A DNA stretch of 64,000 nucleotides from Pseudomonas graminis. Its GTDB lineage: Bacteria > Pseudomonadota > Gammaproteobacteria > Pseudomonadales > Pseudomonadaceae. A program made the translations under genes and the position numbers. The notes below the pieces were generated by a model, which searched no databases, had not been told where the DNA came from, and saw nothing but the letters and a program-made list of their open reading frames with translations. Location of the stretch: the NCBI RefSeq assembly GCF_002093745.1, contig NZ_MTSB01000006.1:186001-250000 (forward strand). Direction: 5' to 3'. The number at the start of each line of letters is the position of its first letter. The first letter of the stretch is position 1. This document shows, in pieces, positions 9,448 through 21,376 of this stretch.

Positions 9448-10821
9448 TCAGAAAAAACTCAGACCCACCTGAAACAACCGCTCCACGTCGCGGATGCATT
9501 TTTTATCCACAAGAAACATGATCACATGGTCGCCCGACTCGATGACCGTGACATCGTGGGCGATGAGGACCTGTTCATCACGAATAATCGCACCGATTGC
9601 CGTACCGGTCGGCAGGTTGATGTCCCTGATGGCGCGCCCCACCACTTTGCTGGACTTGGTGTCGCCATGCGCAACGATTTCGATGGCCTCTGCCGCGCCG
9701 CGGCGCAGCGAGTGAACACTGACGATATCGCCGCGGCGCACGTGGGCCAGCAGCGTACCGATCGTCGCCAGTTGGGGGCTGACCGCAACGTCGATCTCTC
9801 CGCCTTGCACCAGGTCAACGTAGGCCGGGTTGTTGATCAGCGTCATCACCTTGCGCGCGCCCATGCGCTTGGCCAGCAACGACGACATGATGTTGGCCTC
9901 ATCGTCGTTGGTCAGGGCCAGGAACAGATCGGTGTTAGCGATGTTTTCTTCCAGCAACAGGTCGCGATCCGAGGAACTGCCTTGCAGCACCACCGTGCTG
10001 TCGAGGTGCTCCGACAGGTAACGACAGCGCGCCGGGTTCACTTCAATGATCTTGACCTGATAGCGGCTTTCGATGGCTTCGGCCAGACGCTCGCCGATGT
10101 TGCCGCCGCCTGCGATGACGATGCGTTTGTAGTTTTCGTCGAGGCGTCGCAGTTCGCCCATCACCGCACGAATGTCGGCTTTGGCAGCGATGAAGAATAC
10201 TTCGTCGTCGGCTTCGATGACCGTATCGCCCTTGGGCAGAATGGCCCGGTCACGCCGGTAAATCGCTGCGATGCGCGTGTCGACGTCAGGCATGTGTGCT
10301 CGCAACTGACGCAGTTGCTGCCCCACCAGTGGCCCGCCGTAATAGGCTTTGACCGCGACCAGTTGCGCCTTGCCTTCGGCAAAGTCGATCACCTGCAACG
10401 CACCGGGGTACTCGATCAGTCGCTTGATGTAATTGGTGACCACCTGTTCCGGGCTGATCAGCACGTCGACCGGAATCGCATTCTTGTCGAACAGGCCCGC
10501 GCGGGTCAGGTACGCCGCCTCACGGATGCGCGCGATCTTGGTCGGTGTGTGGAACAGCGTGTGGGCGACCTGACAAGCGATCATGTTGGCTTCGTCGCTG
10601 CTGGTCACAGCCACCAGCATGTCGGCGTCGTCCGCACCAGCCTGGCGCAGCACCGCCGGATAAGAGCCTTTGCCCTGCACCGTGCGAATGTCCAGACGGT
10701 CGCCCAGATTGCGCAGCCGGTCGCCGTCGGTGTCGACCACGGTGATGTCATTGGCTTCGCCCGCCAGATGCTCGGCCAGCGTCCCGCCCACCTGACCTGC
10801 ACCCAGAATGATGATTTTCAA
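9448..10821 (-). CDS. trkA: Trk system potassium uptake protein TrkA
   Basis: This 457-aa cytoplasmic peripheral protein gates the TrkH/TrkG potassium channel in response to bound nucleotide. It has two tandem Rossmann RCK units: the first begins [20 protein letters not shown], and the second contains [17 protein letters not shown]; each is followed by a TrkA_C domain. It starts 5 bp after the rsmB stop, so it belongs to the leftward def-fmt-rsmB-trkA group. No trkH is in the window. A perfect DnaA box (9503-9511) lies in its 3' end. Confidence 0.96.
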   Translation of the reverse strand: MKIIILGAGQVGGTLAEHLAGEANDITVVDTDGDRLRNLGDRLDIRTVQGKGSYPAVLRQAGADDADMLVAVTSSDEANMIACQVAHTLFHTPTKIARIREAAYLTRAGLFDKNAIPVDVLISPEQVVTNYIKRLIEYPGALQVIDFAEGKAQLVAVKAYYGGPLVGQQLRQLRAHMPDVDTRIAAIYRRDRAILPKGDTVIEADDEVFFIAAKADIRAVMGELRRLDENYKRIVIAGGGNIGERLAEAIESRYQVKIIEVNPARCRYLSEHLDSTVVLQGSSSDRDLLLEENIANTDLFLALTNDDEANIMSSLLAKRMGARKVMTLINNPAYVDLVQGGEIDVAVSPQLATIGTLLAHVRRGDIVSVHSLRRGAAEAIEIVAHGDTKSSKVVGRAIRDINLPTGTAIGAIIRDEQVLIAHDVTVIESGDHVIMFLVDKKCIRDVERLFQVGLSFF

Positions 10822-10825
10822 CTGC

Positions 10826-12151
10826 TTACTCCCGCGCCGCCGCGATCTTGATCAGTTTGGCGTAGTAAAAACCATCGTGACCGCCCTCTTGGGCCAGCAA
10901 CTGGCGACCGTGGGGTTGTTTGATGCCAGCCGGTGGCTGCCCCGCCTGCCCGGCGATGTCCAGTTCTCGGGCTCCGGAGGTACGGGCCAGGAACGCCTCG
11001 ATGACGTCGGTGTTTTCGGTCGGCAGTGTCGAGCAGGTCGCGTACACCAGCATGCCGCCCACTTGCAGCGTAGGCCATAGCGCGTCCAGCAGCTCACCCT
11101 GCAAGGTGGCAAGTGCAGCGATGTCGTCCAGCTGGCGGGTCAGTTTGATGTCCGGGTGGCGACGGATCACGCCGGTGGCCGAACACGGTGCGTCGAGCAG
11201 GATGCGCTGGAACGGCTGGCCGTCCCACCATTGCGCCGTGTCCCGTGCATCGGCAGCGATCAGTTCTGCGTCCAGGCCCAGGCGGTCGAGGTTCTCACGC
11301 ACACGCACCAGACGCTTGGCTTCCAGGTCTACCGCCACCACGCCGCTCAGTTGCGGTTGCACTTCCAGCAGGTGACAGGTTTTGCCGCCCGGCGCGCAGC
11401 AGGCGTCAAGCACGCGTTGGCCCGGCGCCAGCTCCAGCAGGTCGGCGGCCAGTTGCGCAGCTTCGTCCTGAACGCTGATCCAGCCTTCGGCAAAACCGGG
11501 CAGCGAGCGCACATCGCACGGTTCGGCCAGCACGATACCGTCCTGACTGAACGTGCAGGCGCTGGCCTCCAGCCCCGCAGCCTTCAGCAATTCGAGGTAC
11601 TGATCTCGACTGTTATGGCGACGATTGACCCGCAGGATCATCGGTGGATGCGCGTTGTTGGCCGCACAGATGGCTTCCCATTGTTCAGGCCATGCCGCTT
11701 TCAGGGCTTTTTGCAGCCAGCGCGGGTGGGCGGTGCGCACGACAGGGTCGTGTTCCAGCTCGATCAGCAGCGCTTCGCCCTCGCGTTGTGCGTTGCGCAG
11801 TACGGCGTTGAGCAAGCCTTTGGCCCACGGCTTTTTCAGTTTGTCGGCGCAGCCCACGGTTTCGCCAATGGCTGCGTGAGCAGGGATACGGCTGTAAAAC
11901 AGCTGATAAAGACCGACCAGCAGCAACGCTTCGACGTCGGCATCGGCGGCCTTGAACGGCTTTTGCAACAATTTGGCGGCCAATGCCGACAGGCGTGGCT
12001 GCCAGCGCGCGGTACCAAAGGCCAGATCCTGAGTCAGGCCGCGATCACGCAGTTCGACCTTGTCCAGCTGGGTGGGCAGCGAGCTGTTCAGCGACGCCTT
12101 GCCACTGAGTACGGCAGCCAGAGCCTTGGCGGCGGCCAGACGCGGGTTCAT
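10826..12151 (-). CDS. rsmB: 16S rRNA (cytosine-967-C5)-methyltransferase
   Basis: This 441-aa SAM-dependent RNA methyltransferase (Sun/Fmu) modifies C967 of 16S rRNA. An N-terminal NusB-like RNA-binding domain (about residues 1-140) precedes the catalytic domain, with [16 protein letters not shown] (SAM site), DAPCSATG and [11 protein letters not shown] carrying the two conserved cysteines. Its start overlaps the fmt stop (12148-12151), indicating coupled translation. Confidence 0.96.
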   Translation of the reverse strand: MNPRLAAAKALAAVLSGKASLNSSLPTQLDKVELRDRGLTQDLAFGTARWQPRLSALAAKLLQKPFKAADADVEALLLVGLYQLFYSRIPAHAAIGETVGCADKLKKPWAKGLLNAVLRNAQREGEALLIELEHDPVVRTAHPRWLQKALKAAWPEQWEAICAANNAHPPMILRVNRRHNSRDQYLELLKAAGLEASACTFSQDGIVLAEPCDVRSLPGFAEGWISVQDEAAQLAADLLELAPGQRVLDACCAPGGKTCHLLEVQPQLSGVVAVDLEAKRLVRVRENLDRLGLDAELIAADARDTAQWWDGQPFQRILLDAPCSATGVIRRHPDIKLTRQLDDIAALATLQGELLDALWPTLQVGGMLVYATCSTLPTENTDVIEAFLARTSGARELDIAGQAGQPPAGIKQPHGRQLLAQEGGHDGFYYAKLIKIAAARE

Positions 12152-13092
12152 TGGCCCAATACCGTGCCGATGGCGAATTTCTCGCGGCGGCTGTTGAACA
12201 GGTCAGTGAAATTCAGCGGCTTGCCACCTGGCAGTTGCAGGCGGGTCAGGCGCAGCGCGTGCTGACCGCAGGCGACGATCAACCCGTCCTTGCTGGCGCT
12301 GAGGATCGTCCCTGGTGCGCCGTGCCCTTCGGCCAGATCGGCGGCCAGCACTTTCAGGGTTTCTTCGTTCAGCGTGCTGTGGCAGATCGGCCACGGGTTG
12401 AAGGCGCGCACCAGACGCTCCAGCTCATCTGCCGGACGTGTCCAGTCGATACGCGCTTCATCCTTGTTCAATTTGTGAGCATAGTTGGCCAGACCATCGT
12501 CCTGCACTTCGCCCACCAGCGAACCGTCTGCCAGGCCGGCAATGGCTTGCAACACTGCCGGTGGCCCCAGCTCGGCCAGGCGGTCATGCAACGTGCCGCC
12601 GGTGTCTTGCGCGGTGATCGGCGTCACGGCCTTGAGCAGCATCGGCCCGGTGTCCAGCCCGGCTTCCATGCGCATCACGGTCACACCGCTCTCGGCATCA
12701 CCGGCCTGCACGGCCCGCTGAATCGGCGCCGCGCCGCGCCAGCGTGGCAGCAGCGACGCGTGGCTGTTGATGCAGCCCAGACGCGGAATATCCAGCACCT
12801 CTTGCGGCAGGATCAGGCCATAGGCGACGACGACCATCAAATCAGGCTTGAGCGCGGCCAGTTCGGCCTGCGCCTCCGGGGCGCGCAGTGTGGGCGGCTG
12901 CATCACGGGGATGTCATGTTGCAGTGCCAATTGCTTGACCGGACTGGGCATCAGCTTTTGTCCGCGACCGGCCGGGCGATCAGGCTGGGTGTACACGGCC
13001 ACGATCTGGTGAGGGCTGTCGAGCAGGGCCTTGAGGTGTTCGGCGGCAAATTCCGGGGTGCCGGCGAAGACGATGCGCAGTGGCTCAGTCAT
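12148..13092 (-). CDS. fmt: Methionyl-tRNA formyltransferase
   Basis: This 314-aa enzyme transfers a formyl group from 10-formyl-THF to initiator Met-tRNA. The formyltransferase core has [14 protein letters not shown] at the N-terminus and the conserved [19 protein letters not shown] stretch with the catalytic Asn-His; a C-terminal OB-type tRNA-binding domain follows. It lies between def (which later removes the formyl group) and rsmB, all leftward. An intrinsic terminator separates it from def. Confidence 0.97.
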   Translation of the reverse strand: MTEPLRIVFAGTPEFAAEHLKALLDSPHQIVAVYTQPDRPAGRGQKLMPSPVKQLALQHDIPVMQPPTLRAPEAQAELAALKPDLMVVVAYGLILPQEVLDIPRLGCINSHASLLPRWRGAAPIQRAVQAGDAESGVTVMRMEAGLDTGPMLLKAVTPITAQDTGGTLHDRLAELGPPAVLQAIAGLADGSLVGEVQDDGLANYAHKLNKDEARIDWTRPADELERLVRAFNPWPICHSTLNEETLKVLAADLAEGHGAPGTILSASKDGLIVACGQHALRLTRLQLPGGKPLNFTDLFNSRREKFAIGTVLGQ

Positions 13093-13106
13093 GGAGTTCT
13101 CGTTTT

Positions 13107-13135
13107 AAAAACAAAAAGGCCTCTACAGGCCTTTT
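13107..13135 (-). terminator. Intrinsic terminator between def and fmt
   Basis: AAAAGGCCT (13114-13122) and AGGCCTTTT (13127-13135) form a 9-bp stem with a 4-nt loop. On the minus strand it is followed by TTTTTGTTTTT, so it is a terminator for def located just before the fmt start codon (13092). It could partly uncouple def from fmt-rsmB-trkA. Confidence 0.7.
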
Positions 13136-13150
13136 GGGGGTAACAACGGA

Positions 13151-13657
13151 TCAGGCGTTGAGCTTGTGCTGTTTTTCGAGCTTTTTCTTGATCCGGTCAC
13201 GCTTGAGGTTGGAGAGGTAATCGACGAACAGCTTGCCGTTCAGGTGATCACACTCGTGCTGGATGCAGATGGCGAGCAGGCCTTCGGCAACCAGTTCGTA
13301 GGGCTTGCCGTCGCGGTCCAGGGCTTTGACGCGGACTTTTTGCGGGCGGTCGACGTTTTCGTAGAAACCCGGCACCGACAGGCAGCCTTCCTGATACTGA
13401 TCCATTTCGTCGGTCAGTTTTTCGATTTCAGGGTTGATGAAGACCATCGGTTCGCTGCGGTCTTCGCTCAGGTCCATGACGACCACGCGTTTGTGGACGT
13501 TGACCTGGGTAGCCGCCAGGCCGATGCCAGGCGCTTCGTACATGGTTTCAAACATGTCGTCGACCAACTGGCGAATGCCTTCGTCTACCATCGCTACAGG
13601 TTTGGCGATGGTGCGCAGGCGCGAATCGGGAAATTCGAGGATGTTTAGAATGGCCAT
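13151..13657 (-). CDS. def: Peptide deformylase
   Basis: This 168-aa metalloenzyme removes the N-formyl group from new proteins. All three active-site motifs are present: [16 protein letters not shown] (metal-ligand Cys) and QHECDHLNG (HExxH-type ligands and catalytic Glu). The length is typical of the Gram-negative type I enzyme. It is divergent from the LysM gene and paired functionally with fmt, its leftward neighbour. Confidence 0.97.
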   Translation of the reverse strand: MAILNILEFPDSRLRTIAKPVAMVDEGIRQLVDDMFETMYEAPGIGLAATQVNVHKRVVVMDLSEDRSEPMVFINPEIEKLTDEMDQYQEGCLSVPGFYENVDRPQKVRVKALDRDGKPYELVAEGLLAICIQHECDHLNGKLFVDYLSNLKRDRIKKKLEKQHKLNA

Positions 13658-13782
13658 ATACGTAAGAGCTGCACTGTTAAGGTAAAGTCGATGTCGGGTG
13701 CCAGGCTCGGGAATTCAAGGCGGGCAGCCCAGGACAGGACTCTAGGGTTCGCGTGAGGCAACATGATAAAGGGATTCACCGC

Positions 13783-14808
13783 ATGAGGAAATCACTACTC
13801 GCCCTGCTGCTGTTGACCGCCAGCGGTCTCGCTCAGGCGCAAGTGCAACTCAGGGAAGGCTATCCGCAGCGCTACACCGTCGTGGCCGGCGACACGCTTT
13901 GGGATATTTCCGGCAAGTTCTTGCGCCAACCGTGGCAATGGCGCGAGATCTGGCGGGCCAACCCGCAGGTTCGCGATCCCGACCTTATCTATCCTGGTGA
14001 CACCCTGGCGCTGACCTGGGTAGACGGTCAGCCACGGGTCACGCTCAATCGCGGCGAGTCGCGCGGCACCATCAAATTGTCACCGCATGTGCGCAGCACG
14101 CCGATGGCTCAGGCCATCCCGAGCATCCCGCTGGGTGCCATCAACGCCTTCCTGATCAGCAACCGCATCGTCGACAGCGCCGAGCAGTTCGAGAAAGCGC
14201 CGTACATCGTCGCAGGCAATGCCGAGCGCGTGCTCAGCGGCGCCGGTGATCGCGCGTATGCGCGTGGCAAGCTGGACCCCTCGCACAGCGTTTACGGCAT
14301 CTTTCGTCAGGGCAAGATCTACACCGACCCGCAGACCAAGGAAGTGCTGGGGATCAACGCCGATGACGTTGGCAGCGCCGAGGTGGTCGCCACTGAAGGC
14401 GATGTCTCGACCCTGATGCTGCAGCGCTCCACTCAGGAAGTGCGTCTGGGTGACCGTCTGTTCGCCAGTGAAGAGCGTTCAATCAATTCGACGTTTCTGC
14501 CCAGCGCTCCACAGACGCCGATAGAAGGTTTGATTCTGGATGTGCCGCGTGGCGTGACGCAGGTCAGCGTGCTGGATGTCGTTACCCTCGACAAAGGCAA
14601 ACGTGACGGCCTGACTGAAGGCAATGTACTTGCGATCTACAAAACCAGCGAAACGGTGCGCGACCGAATCACCGGCGACATGGTGAAAATCCCCGACGAA
14701 CGGGCTGGCCTGCTGATGGTTTTCCGCACTTACGACAAGCTCAGTTACGCCTTGGTCCTGCAAGCGAACCGATCTTTGTCCATCATGGACAAGGTTCGCA
14801 ATCCGTAG
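13783..14808 (+). CDS. LysM peptidoglycan-binding domain protein
   Basis: A 341-aa exported protein. The start at 13783 gives a clear signal peptide (MRKSLLALLLLTASGLAQAQ) with AAAGGG upstream; the frame is open to a GTG at 13753, but that would bury the signal. One LysM domain (about residues 27-75: RYTVVAGDTLWDISGKFL to DLIYPGDTLAL) should bind peptidoglycan. The remaining roughly 260 residues are conserved in pseudomonads next to def and dprA but have no known activity. The biochemical role is unknown. Confidence 0.9.
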   Translation: MRKSLLALLLLTASGLAQAQVQLREGYPQRYTVVAGDTLWDISGKFLRQPWQWREIWRANPQVRDPDLIYPGDTLALTWVDGQPRVTLNRGESRGTIKLSPHVRSTPMAQAIPSIPLGAINAFLISNRIVDSAEQFEKAPYIVAGNAERVLSGAGDRAYARGKLDPSHSVYGIFRQGKIYTDPQTKEVLGINADDVGSAEVVATEGDVSTLMLQRSTQEVRLGDRLFASEERSINSTFLPSAPQTPIEGLILDVPRGVTQVSVLDVVTLDKGKRDGLTEGNVLAIYKTSETVRDRITGDMVKIPDERAGLLMVFRTYDKLSYALVLQANRSLSIMDKVRNP

Positions 14809-14877
14809 CGCCACGTTTCACTTTTGAGACGAATTTGTGTAGCGGGTCAGCCAGTTATCAAATTGTTGTCAACAGAG

Positions 14878-14886
14878 TTATCCACA
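14878..14886 (+). promoter_or_regulatory. Perfect DnaA box upstream of dprA
   Basis: TTATCCACA, an exact DnaA box, lies in the 123-bp lysM-dprA intergenic space, 46 bp before the dprA ATG, where it could affect dprA transcription. A second perfect box (15495-15503) is inside dprA. Binding is inferred only from the match. Confidence 0.5.
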
Positions 14887-14931
14887 GGTTTGTGCATCCG
14901 TTGAGATGCACAATGGATCAGGGACGATCTC

Positions 14932-16056
14932 ATGCCATTGTTCGAAAAAGCCCTCTCTTCCCCCGCAGAGCTGGAAGCGCGTTTACGTATCCATCGCTTG
15001 CCGGAAGTCGGGCCAAAACGCTTCTCCAGGCTTATCGAGGCGTTCGGCTCAGCCTCTTCGGCGCTGAGCGCACCCGCCAGCGCGTGGCGTGCATTGGGCA
15101 TACCGAGCGCCTGTGCCGAAGCGCGTCGCGATGCCGCAGTACGTGATGGCGCCAGTGCTGCATTGGCCTGGCTTGAGCGTCCGGGCCAGCATTTGCTGAT
15201 GTGGGACGACCCTTGCTACCCCGCGCTGCTGGCTGAAATCGCCGATCCGCCGCCGTTAATATTCATTGCGGGCGACCCGTCGATACTCGAGCGTCCGCAG
15301 TTGGGCATGGTCGGCAGTCGCCGCGCCTCCCGGCCCGGGCTGGACACTGCCACGGCGTTTGCGCGCAGCCTCGCGGGCGCCGGTTTTGTGATCACCAGCG
15401 GTCTGGCTCGCGGCATTGACGGCGCTGCGCATCAGGGCGCACTGGATGTCGGCGGGCTCACAATCGGCGTGTTGGGCACAGGGCTCGAGAAACTTTATCC
15501 ACAGCAGCACCGTGCGCTTGCGGCGCGCATGGCGGCAGAGGGCGGCGCGGTGATTTCCGAGTTCCCGCTGGACGCCGGACCGCAGCCCAGCAACTTCCCG
15601 CGCCGCAACCGGATCATCAGCGGCCTGTCGCTGGGCGTACTGGTGGTTGAGGCCAGCGTTGCCAGCGGTTCGCTGATTACGGCACGACTGGCAGCTGAAC
15701 ACGGCCGCGAGGTGTATGCGATACCCGGCTCGATTCATCATCCGGGTGCCAAGGGTTGTCACCAACTGATACGCGACGGCGCCACGCTGGTCGAAACCGT
15801 CGACCACATTCTGGAAGGCTTGCAGCACTGGAAGCGCGTTGCATCCAGCGCCGACCCTTCAAATACCGAAACTGCCGGACCTGCCCCCTGCGACCATCCA
15901 CTATTGGCCCTGCTGCACGCCGCGCCGCACACCAGCGAGGGGCTGTCGGTTTCCAGCGGCTGGCCGCTGCCCAAGGTATTGGCGGGCCTGACCGAGCTTG
16001 AACTGGATGGACGCATAAGCTGTGAAGCGGGACGATGGTTCGCCAGCGCGCCCTGA
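14932..16056 (+). CDS. dprA: DNA-processing protein DprA
   Basis: This 374-aa protein loads RecA on incoming single-stranded DNA during natural transformation. The central extended Rossmann fold is clear: [48 protein letters not shown] and [23 protein letters not shown] short N-terminal SAM/HhH-like region precedes it, and a C-terminal winged-helix-like DML1 region follows ([30 protein letters not shown]). It begins at an ATG at 14932 and is followed by tsaC. Confidence 0.95.
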   Translation: MPLFEKALSSPAELEARLRIHRLPEVGPKRFSRLIEAFGSASSALSAPASAWRALGIPSACAEARRDAAVRDGASAALAWLERPGQHLLMWDDPCYPALLAEIADPPPLIFIAGDPSILERPQLGMVGSRRASRPGLDTATAFARSLAGAGFVITSGLARGIDGAAHQGALDVGGLTIGVLGTGLEKLYPQQHRALAARMAAEGGAVISEFPLDAGPQPSNFPRRNRIISGLSLGVLVVEASVASGSLITARLAAEHGREVYAIPGSIHHPGAKGCHQLIRDGATLVETVDHILEGLQHWKRVASSADPSNTETAGPAPCDHPLLALLHAAPHTSEGLSVSSGWPLPKVLAGLTELELDGRISCEAGRWFASAP

Positions 16057-16094
16057 GGTTAAACTGCCGCCAGGATCTAGCGGAGAAACGAACA

Positions 16095-16652
16095 ATGGTC
16101 AGCAGTTGGCGTGTGCAACAAGCCGCTCAGGATATTCGAGCCGGTGCGGTGATTGCCTACCCGACCGAAGCAGTCTGGGGGCTGGGGTGTGATCCTTGGG
16201 ATGAAGAAGCGGTCTATCGCCTGCTGGCGATCAAATCGCGGCCAGTGGAAAAGGGCCTGATCCTGATCGCGGACAACATCCGCCAGTTCGACTTTCTGTT
16301 CGAGGACTTTCCCGAACTGTGGCTCGACCGCATGGCCAGCACCTGGCCAGGGCCCAATACCTGGCTGGTGCCGCACCAGAACCTGTTGCCCGAGTGGATC
16401 ACCGGGATTCACGAAACCGTCGCCCTGCGCGTCACCGATCACCCGACTGTGCGTGAACTGTGCGCGCTGGTCGGCCCGTTGATTTCGACGTCAGCCAACC
16501 CGGCGGGCCGTCCGGCTGCGCGCTCGCGACTACGCGTCGAGCAGTATTTCCGCGGTCAGATCGACCGGGTACTCGGCGGCAGCCTGGGCGGTCGCCGAAA
16601 CCCCAGCGTGATCCGTGACATCGCCACCGGGCAGGTCATGCGCGCCGGTTAA
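16095..16652 (+). CDS. tsaC: Threonylcarbamoyl-AMP synthase
   Basis: This 185-aa YrdC/Sua5-family enzyme makes threonylcarbamoyl-AMP from Thr, bicarbonate and ATP for t6A modification of ANN-decoding tRNAs. The ATG at 16095 gives [17 protein letters not shown] and the family length. Motifs are [27 protein letters not shown] and [14 protein letters not shown]. It lies 38 bp after dprA on the same strand, the usual Pseudomonas pairing, and converges on qor with an 11-bp gap. Confidence 0.95.
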   Translation: MVSSWRVQQAAQDIRAGAVIAYPTEAVWGLGCDPWDEEAVYRLLAIKSRPVEKGLILIADNIRQFDFLFEDFPELWLDRMASTWPGPNTWLVPHQNLLPEWITGIHETVALRVTDHPTVRELCALVGPLISTSANPAGRPAARSRLRVEQYFRGQIDRVLGGSLGGRRNPSVIRDIATGQVMRAG

Positions 16653-16663
16653 CGCTGGCAGGC

Positions 16664-17641
16664 TCAGGGAATCAGAATGGTCGAGCCGGTAGTGCGCCGG
16701 GCCGAGAGTTCGATCTGCGCCTTGGCGGCGTCCTTGAGGGCGTATTGCTGGATGGCATCGACCTTGATTTTGCCGCTGGCGAGCATGTCGAACAGCTCGT
16801 CAGCCATCGCCTGAAGGTTCTGCGCATTGTTCGCGTAGGTGCCCAGCGTCGGGCGCGTGACGTACACCGAACCTTTCTGCGCCAGAACACCCAGGTTCAC
16901 GCCCGAAACCGGCCCTGACGCATTACCGAAACTCACCACCAACCCGCGCGGCGCGACACTGTCGAGCGAAGTCAGCCAGGTGTCCTGCCCCACGCCGTCG
17001 TAGACCACCGGGCACTTTTTGCCGTCGGTCAGCTCCAGTACACGCTTGGCGACGTCTTCGTGGCTGTAGTCGATGGTTTCCCAGGCACCGAGTGCCTTGG
17101 CATGCGCGGCTTTCTCCGGCGAACTGACCGTGCCGATCAGCTTGGCGCCGAGTGCCTTGGCCCATTGACAGGCGAGCGAGCCTACACCGCCTGCGGCGGC
17201 ATGAAACAGAATGATCTCGCCCGGCTTCACCTGATAGGTCTGGCGCAGCAGGTATTGCACAGTCAGGCCCTTGAGCATCAGCGCAGCGGCCTGCTCGAAA
17301 CTCACCGAGTCGGCCAGCTTCACCAGGTTCGCCTCGGGCAGCACATGCACTTCGCTGTACGCCCCCAATGGCCCGGTTCCATAAGCCACTCGATCACCGA
17401 CCTTGAAGCGCGTCACCTCATCGCCCACCGCCTCGACCACACCGGCCCCTTCAGCCCCCAGCCCGGATGGCAAAAACGGCGCCGGATACAACCCGCTGCG
17501 GTAATAGGTATCAATGAAATTCAGGCCGATGGCCTTATTGCGCACAACCACCGCCTGCGACCCCGGAGCCTCCGGCTCGAAATCGACATATTCAAGAACC
17601 TCGGGTCCTCCGACAGTGCTGAACTGGATACGCTTTGCCAT
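16664..17641 (-). CDS. qor: NADPH:quinone oxidoreductase (zeta-crystallin type)
   Basis: This 325-aa member of the zinc-less MDR superfamily reduces quinones with NADPH. The start at 17641 (MAKRIQFSTVGGPEVL) has GGAGAG upstream. The Rossmann motif is HAAAGGVGSLACQWAKALGAK, and the Qor signature GLNFIDTYYRSGLYP lies near the N-terminus. No catalytic zinc ligands are visible. It is divergent from hemF and convergent with tsaC. Confidence 0.92.
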   Translation of the reverse strand: MAKRIQFSTVGGPEVLEYVDFEPEAPGSQAVVVRNKAIGLNFIDTYYRSGLYPAPFLPSGLGAEGAGVVEAVGDEVTRFKVGDRVAYGTGPLGAYSEVHVLPEANLVKLADSVSFEQAAALMLKGLTVQYLLRQTYQVKPGEIILFHAAAGGVGSLACQWAKALGAKLIGTVSSPEKAAHAKALGAWETIDYSHEDVAKRVLELTDGKKCPVVYDGVGQDTWLTSLDSVAPRGLVVSFGNASGPVSGVNLGVLAQKGSVYVTRPTLGTYANNAQNLQAMADELFDMLASGKIKVDAIQQYALKDAAKAQIELSARRTTGSTILIP

Positions 17642-17801
17642 GTGTTCTCTCCTTGATGATTGAAACAAGCTGCCAAGTCCACCATCGGACTCCTTCGCCC
17701 GCTCTTCGTCAACTGCCAGTCCGGGCTGCCGATGGTATGCTACGCGCCAATTTGCCTGCGCCCCTTCTGCTCCGGGGCCAGCCGTTTGAAGTCAGCCGTA
17801 A

Positions 17802-18724
<923 letters not shown>

Positions 18725-18725
<1 letters not shown>

Positions 18726-19549
18726 TGGACCGGTACGTTGTCTTCGGCAATCCCATCGGTCACAGCAAGTCGCCGTTGATTCATCGTCTGTTCGCTGAGC
18801 AAACCGGACAGGAACTGGATTACCAGGTTGCGCTGGCACCGCTGGACGACTTCACTGCATTTGCGCAGGCTTTTTTTCAGACCGGGCGTGGCGCCAATGT
18901 GACCGTGCCGTTCAAGGAAGAAGCGTATCGCCTGGCCGACAGCCTGACCGAGCGCGGACAGCGTGCGGGTGCGGTCAATACGCTGAGCACGCTCGATGAC
19001 GGCACGCTGCTGGGGGATAACACCGACGGTGCCGGGCTGGTGCGCGACCTGACAGTCAATTGCGGACGTAGCCTGCGCGGTCAGCGGGTTCTGCTGCTGG
19101 GCGCGGGCGGTGCGGTGCGTGGCGCGCTGGAGCCGTTGCTGGCAGAGCAGCCCGCAGCGCTGGTGATCGCCAATCGTACGGTGGAAAAAGCTGAACGACT
19201 GGCTCAGGAATTTGCTGATCTTGGCCCTGTGTTTGCCAGCAGCTTTGACTGGCTTGAAGAGCCGGTGGACCTGATCATCAACGCCACGTCCGCCAGTCTG
19301 GCTGGAGAGCTGCCACCGATTTCCCCGAGCCTGATCCAGCCCGGCGTGACGTTCTGCTACGACATGATGTATGGCAAAGAGCCTACTGCCTTTTGCCGTT
19401 GGGCCACCGAACACGGCGCGGCGCAGTCTGTCGATGGCCTGGGGATGCTGGTTGAGCAGGCCGCAGAAGCCTTTTTGCTCTGGCGTGGCGTGCGTCCAGA
19501 TTCAGCGCCAGTGCTGGCGGAGTTGCGCAGGCTGTTGGCGAAGGGTTGA
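18725..19549 (+). CDS. aroE: Shikimate dehydrogenase
   Basis: This 274-aa NADPH enzyme reduces 3-dehydroshikimate to shikimate in the aromatic amino acid pathway. The N-terminal substrate site reads [17 protein letters not shown]; the catalytic Lys/Asn/Asp are in [11 protein letters not shown] and [10 protein letters not shown]; the nucleotide site is [13 protein letters not shown]. It overlaps hemF by one base. A REP doublet lies downstream rather than an obvious terminator. Confidence 0.97.
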
Positions 19550-19592
19550 TCAATGACTATCGTGCCAATGCTCCGCGTTGTACACAAGTCCG

Positions 19593-19721
19593 CTTTTGAT
19601 TCTGGCCGAAGGCCGTGGGAGCGAACTTGTTCGCGAATGGGCCGGAACATCCGCTAAAGATGTACCACCCGAAATAAAGCTTTCGCGGACAAGTCCGCTC
19701 CCACGCCCTCCGGGCAGAAGC
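19593..19721. repeat. REP doublet (REPIN)
   Basis: Two inverted REP units, CCGTGGGAGCGAACTTGTTC (left) and GGACAAGTCCGCTCCCACG (right), are separated by about 45 bp and flanked by TTCTGGCCGAAGG and CCTCCGGGCAGAA. The pair can fold into a long hairpin. Similar doublets lie at 26064, 41375 and 62345. A remnant of the GACGC repeat follows at about 19748-19780. Confidence 0.85.
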
Positions 19722-19783
19722 CAAATCTACGGGCTTATCGGGACCTTTGTAGAACGCAGAGCGTCGGTACGATGAGTTATGGC

Positions 19784-21352
19784 TCAATCCTCAAACACAA
19801 TCGGGCACCGCTCCGGCCCTTCCAGCTTGTGCAATTCCTCGATCACCTGCGGCCTTGCATTGCGCAGAACCAGCACTCGCCCCTGCTGAGCCAGGCGCCT
19901 GGCTTCCTGATGAAGCATTTCAACGCCTGAATAATCGATGAAGTTGATCTGCTGCGCATCGATTACCACCCGTAATCCTTCAGTGCGTTGCAGGCGGGTT
20001 TGCAGGTAGTGGCTGGCGCCGAAGAAGATCGAGCCGCCGACCCGCAGGACATCTTCGTCTCCCTCGCGCCATTGCTGTACGCGAGGCTGTGAGGTGCGCT
20101 TGAGGTAGAAGAACAGCGAGGCCAGCACGCCTGCGTAGATCGCGGTCTGCAGCTCCAGCAACAGCGTGGCCAGACAGGTCAGCGCCATCACGAAAAACTC
20201 GGCACGGCTGACGCGAAACAGCGAGCGAATGCCACGCCGATCCACCAGCCCCCAGCAAATCAGCAGAATCGAGGCCGCCATCGCCGGGATTGGAATATGC
20301 GAGATCAATGACGCTCCGGCGACCGCGAACAGCGCCACCCACAGTGCTGAAAACACCCCGGCCAGCGGCGAGCGGGCGCCTGCTTCGTAATTCAGCGCCG
20401 CACGGGTGAACGAGCCTGCGGACAGGTAGCCGGAAAACAGCGAGCCGACCATGTTCGACAGCCCTTGCGCGCGAACTTCCTGGTTGGCGTTGAGCATCTG
20501 CTGCGAGCGTGCCGACAGCGAACGGGCAATCGACAGGCTGTTGACCAGCCCGAGCATGCCCACCGCCACGGCCGTCGGCAGCAGCTTGAGAATCAGTTCA
20601 AGGTCCAGCGACAGGGGGCTGAAGGGCGGCAGGTGCCCGACGAAGGCGCTGACCACCCGCACATGACCGAACATCGCCGGCCACAGCCAGACCAGCAGAC
20701 CGCTCGACACCAGTGCAATCAACAGCGTCGGCCAGCGGGGCACCAGAGACTTGAGCCCGATGCCCAGCGCCAGGGTCAACAGCCCGAGTATCAGCGAGGG
20801 CATATCCGCTTCGCCGCGATGCTCGAGCAAGGCGCCCAGGCTATTGAGTGCGGTGGTCTGGCTTGGCAGATCAAGCCCCAGTAGATTGGGCATCTGCCCC
20901 AGAGCAATCACGATGGCGGCGCCCAGTGTGAAACCCAGCACCACCGAGTGCGAAACGAAATTCACCAGTGCGCCGAAACGCATCATTCCGAGCAATAACT
21001 GAAAGACGCCGGCAATGAACGTCAGCAGCAGGATCAGCATGATGTAGTCCTGACTGGCCGGGACGGCGAGCGGACTGACACTGGCATACAGCACAATGGA
21101 AATAGCAGCGGTCGGCCCGCAAATCAGGTGCCAGGACGAACCCCAGAGGCAGGCGATGATGACGGGAACGATTGCGGCGTACAGGCCGTACTCGGGCGGT
21201 AATCCGGCGATCAGCGCGTAGGCGATGGACTGCGGCAGCGCCAGAATGGCTCCACTCAACCCCACCAGCGCATCGCGTCCGACGCTGGCACGGGTCTGAC
21301 GCGGCAGCCAGGCAAGAAACGGCAGGAGTTTATGGTGATTGAGCCAGCGCAT
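19784..21352 (-). CDS. SulP family anion (sulfate) transporter with STAS domain
   Basis: A 522-aa inner-membrane permease with about 10-12 hydrophobic segments (residues 20-405) and the SulP signature near PQSIAYALIAGLPPEYGLYA. A cytoplasmic STAS domain (about 430-520) contains VVIDAQQINFIDYSGVEML. The neighbours choX, betC and a LysR gene suggest it moves sulfate produced or used with choline-O-sulfate, but direction and substrate are inferred. It is separated from choX by a dispersed repeat. Confidence 0.9.
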   Translation of the reverse strand: MRWLNHHKLLPFLAWLPRQTRASVGRDALVGLSGAILALPQSIAYALIAGLPPEYGLYAAIVPVIIACLWGSSWHLICGPTAAISIVLYASVSPLAVPASQDYIMLILLLTFIAGVFQLLLGMMRFGALVNFVSHSVVLGFTLGAAIVIALGQMPNLLGLDLPSQTTALNSLGALLEHRGEADMPSLILGLLTLALGIGLKSLVPRWPTLLIALVSSGLLVWLWPAMFGHVRVVSAFVGHLPPFSPLSLDLELILKLLPTAVAVGMLGLVNSLSIARSLSARSQQMLNANQEVRAQGLSNMVGSLFSGYLSAGSFTRAALNYEAGARSPLAGVFSALWVALFAVAGASLISHIPIPAMAASILLICWGLVDRRGIRSLFRVSRAEFFVMALTCLATLLLELQTAIYAGVLASLFFYLKRTSQPRVQQWREGDEDVLRVGGSIFFGASHYLQTRLQRTEGLRVVIDAQQINFIDYSGVEMLHQEARRLAQQGRVLVLRNARPQVIEELHKLEGPERCPIVFED

Positions 21353-21376
21353 CGGTCCCTCGGGTGAATTAAGCGT

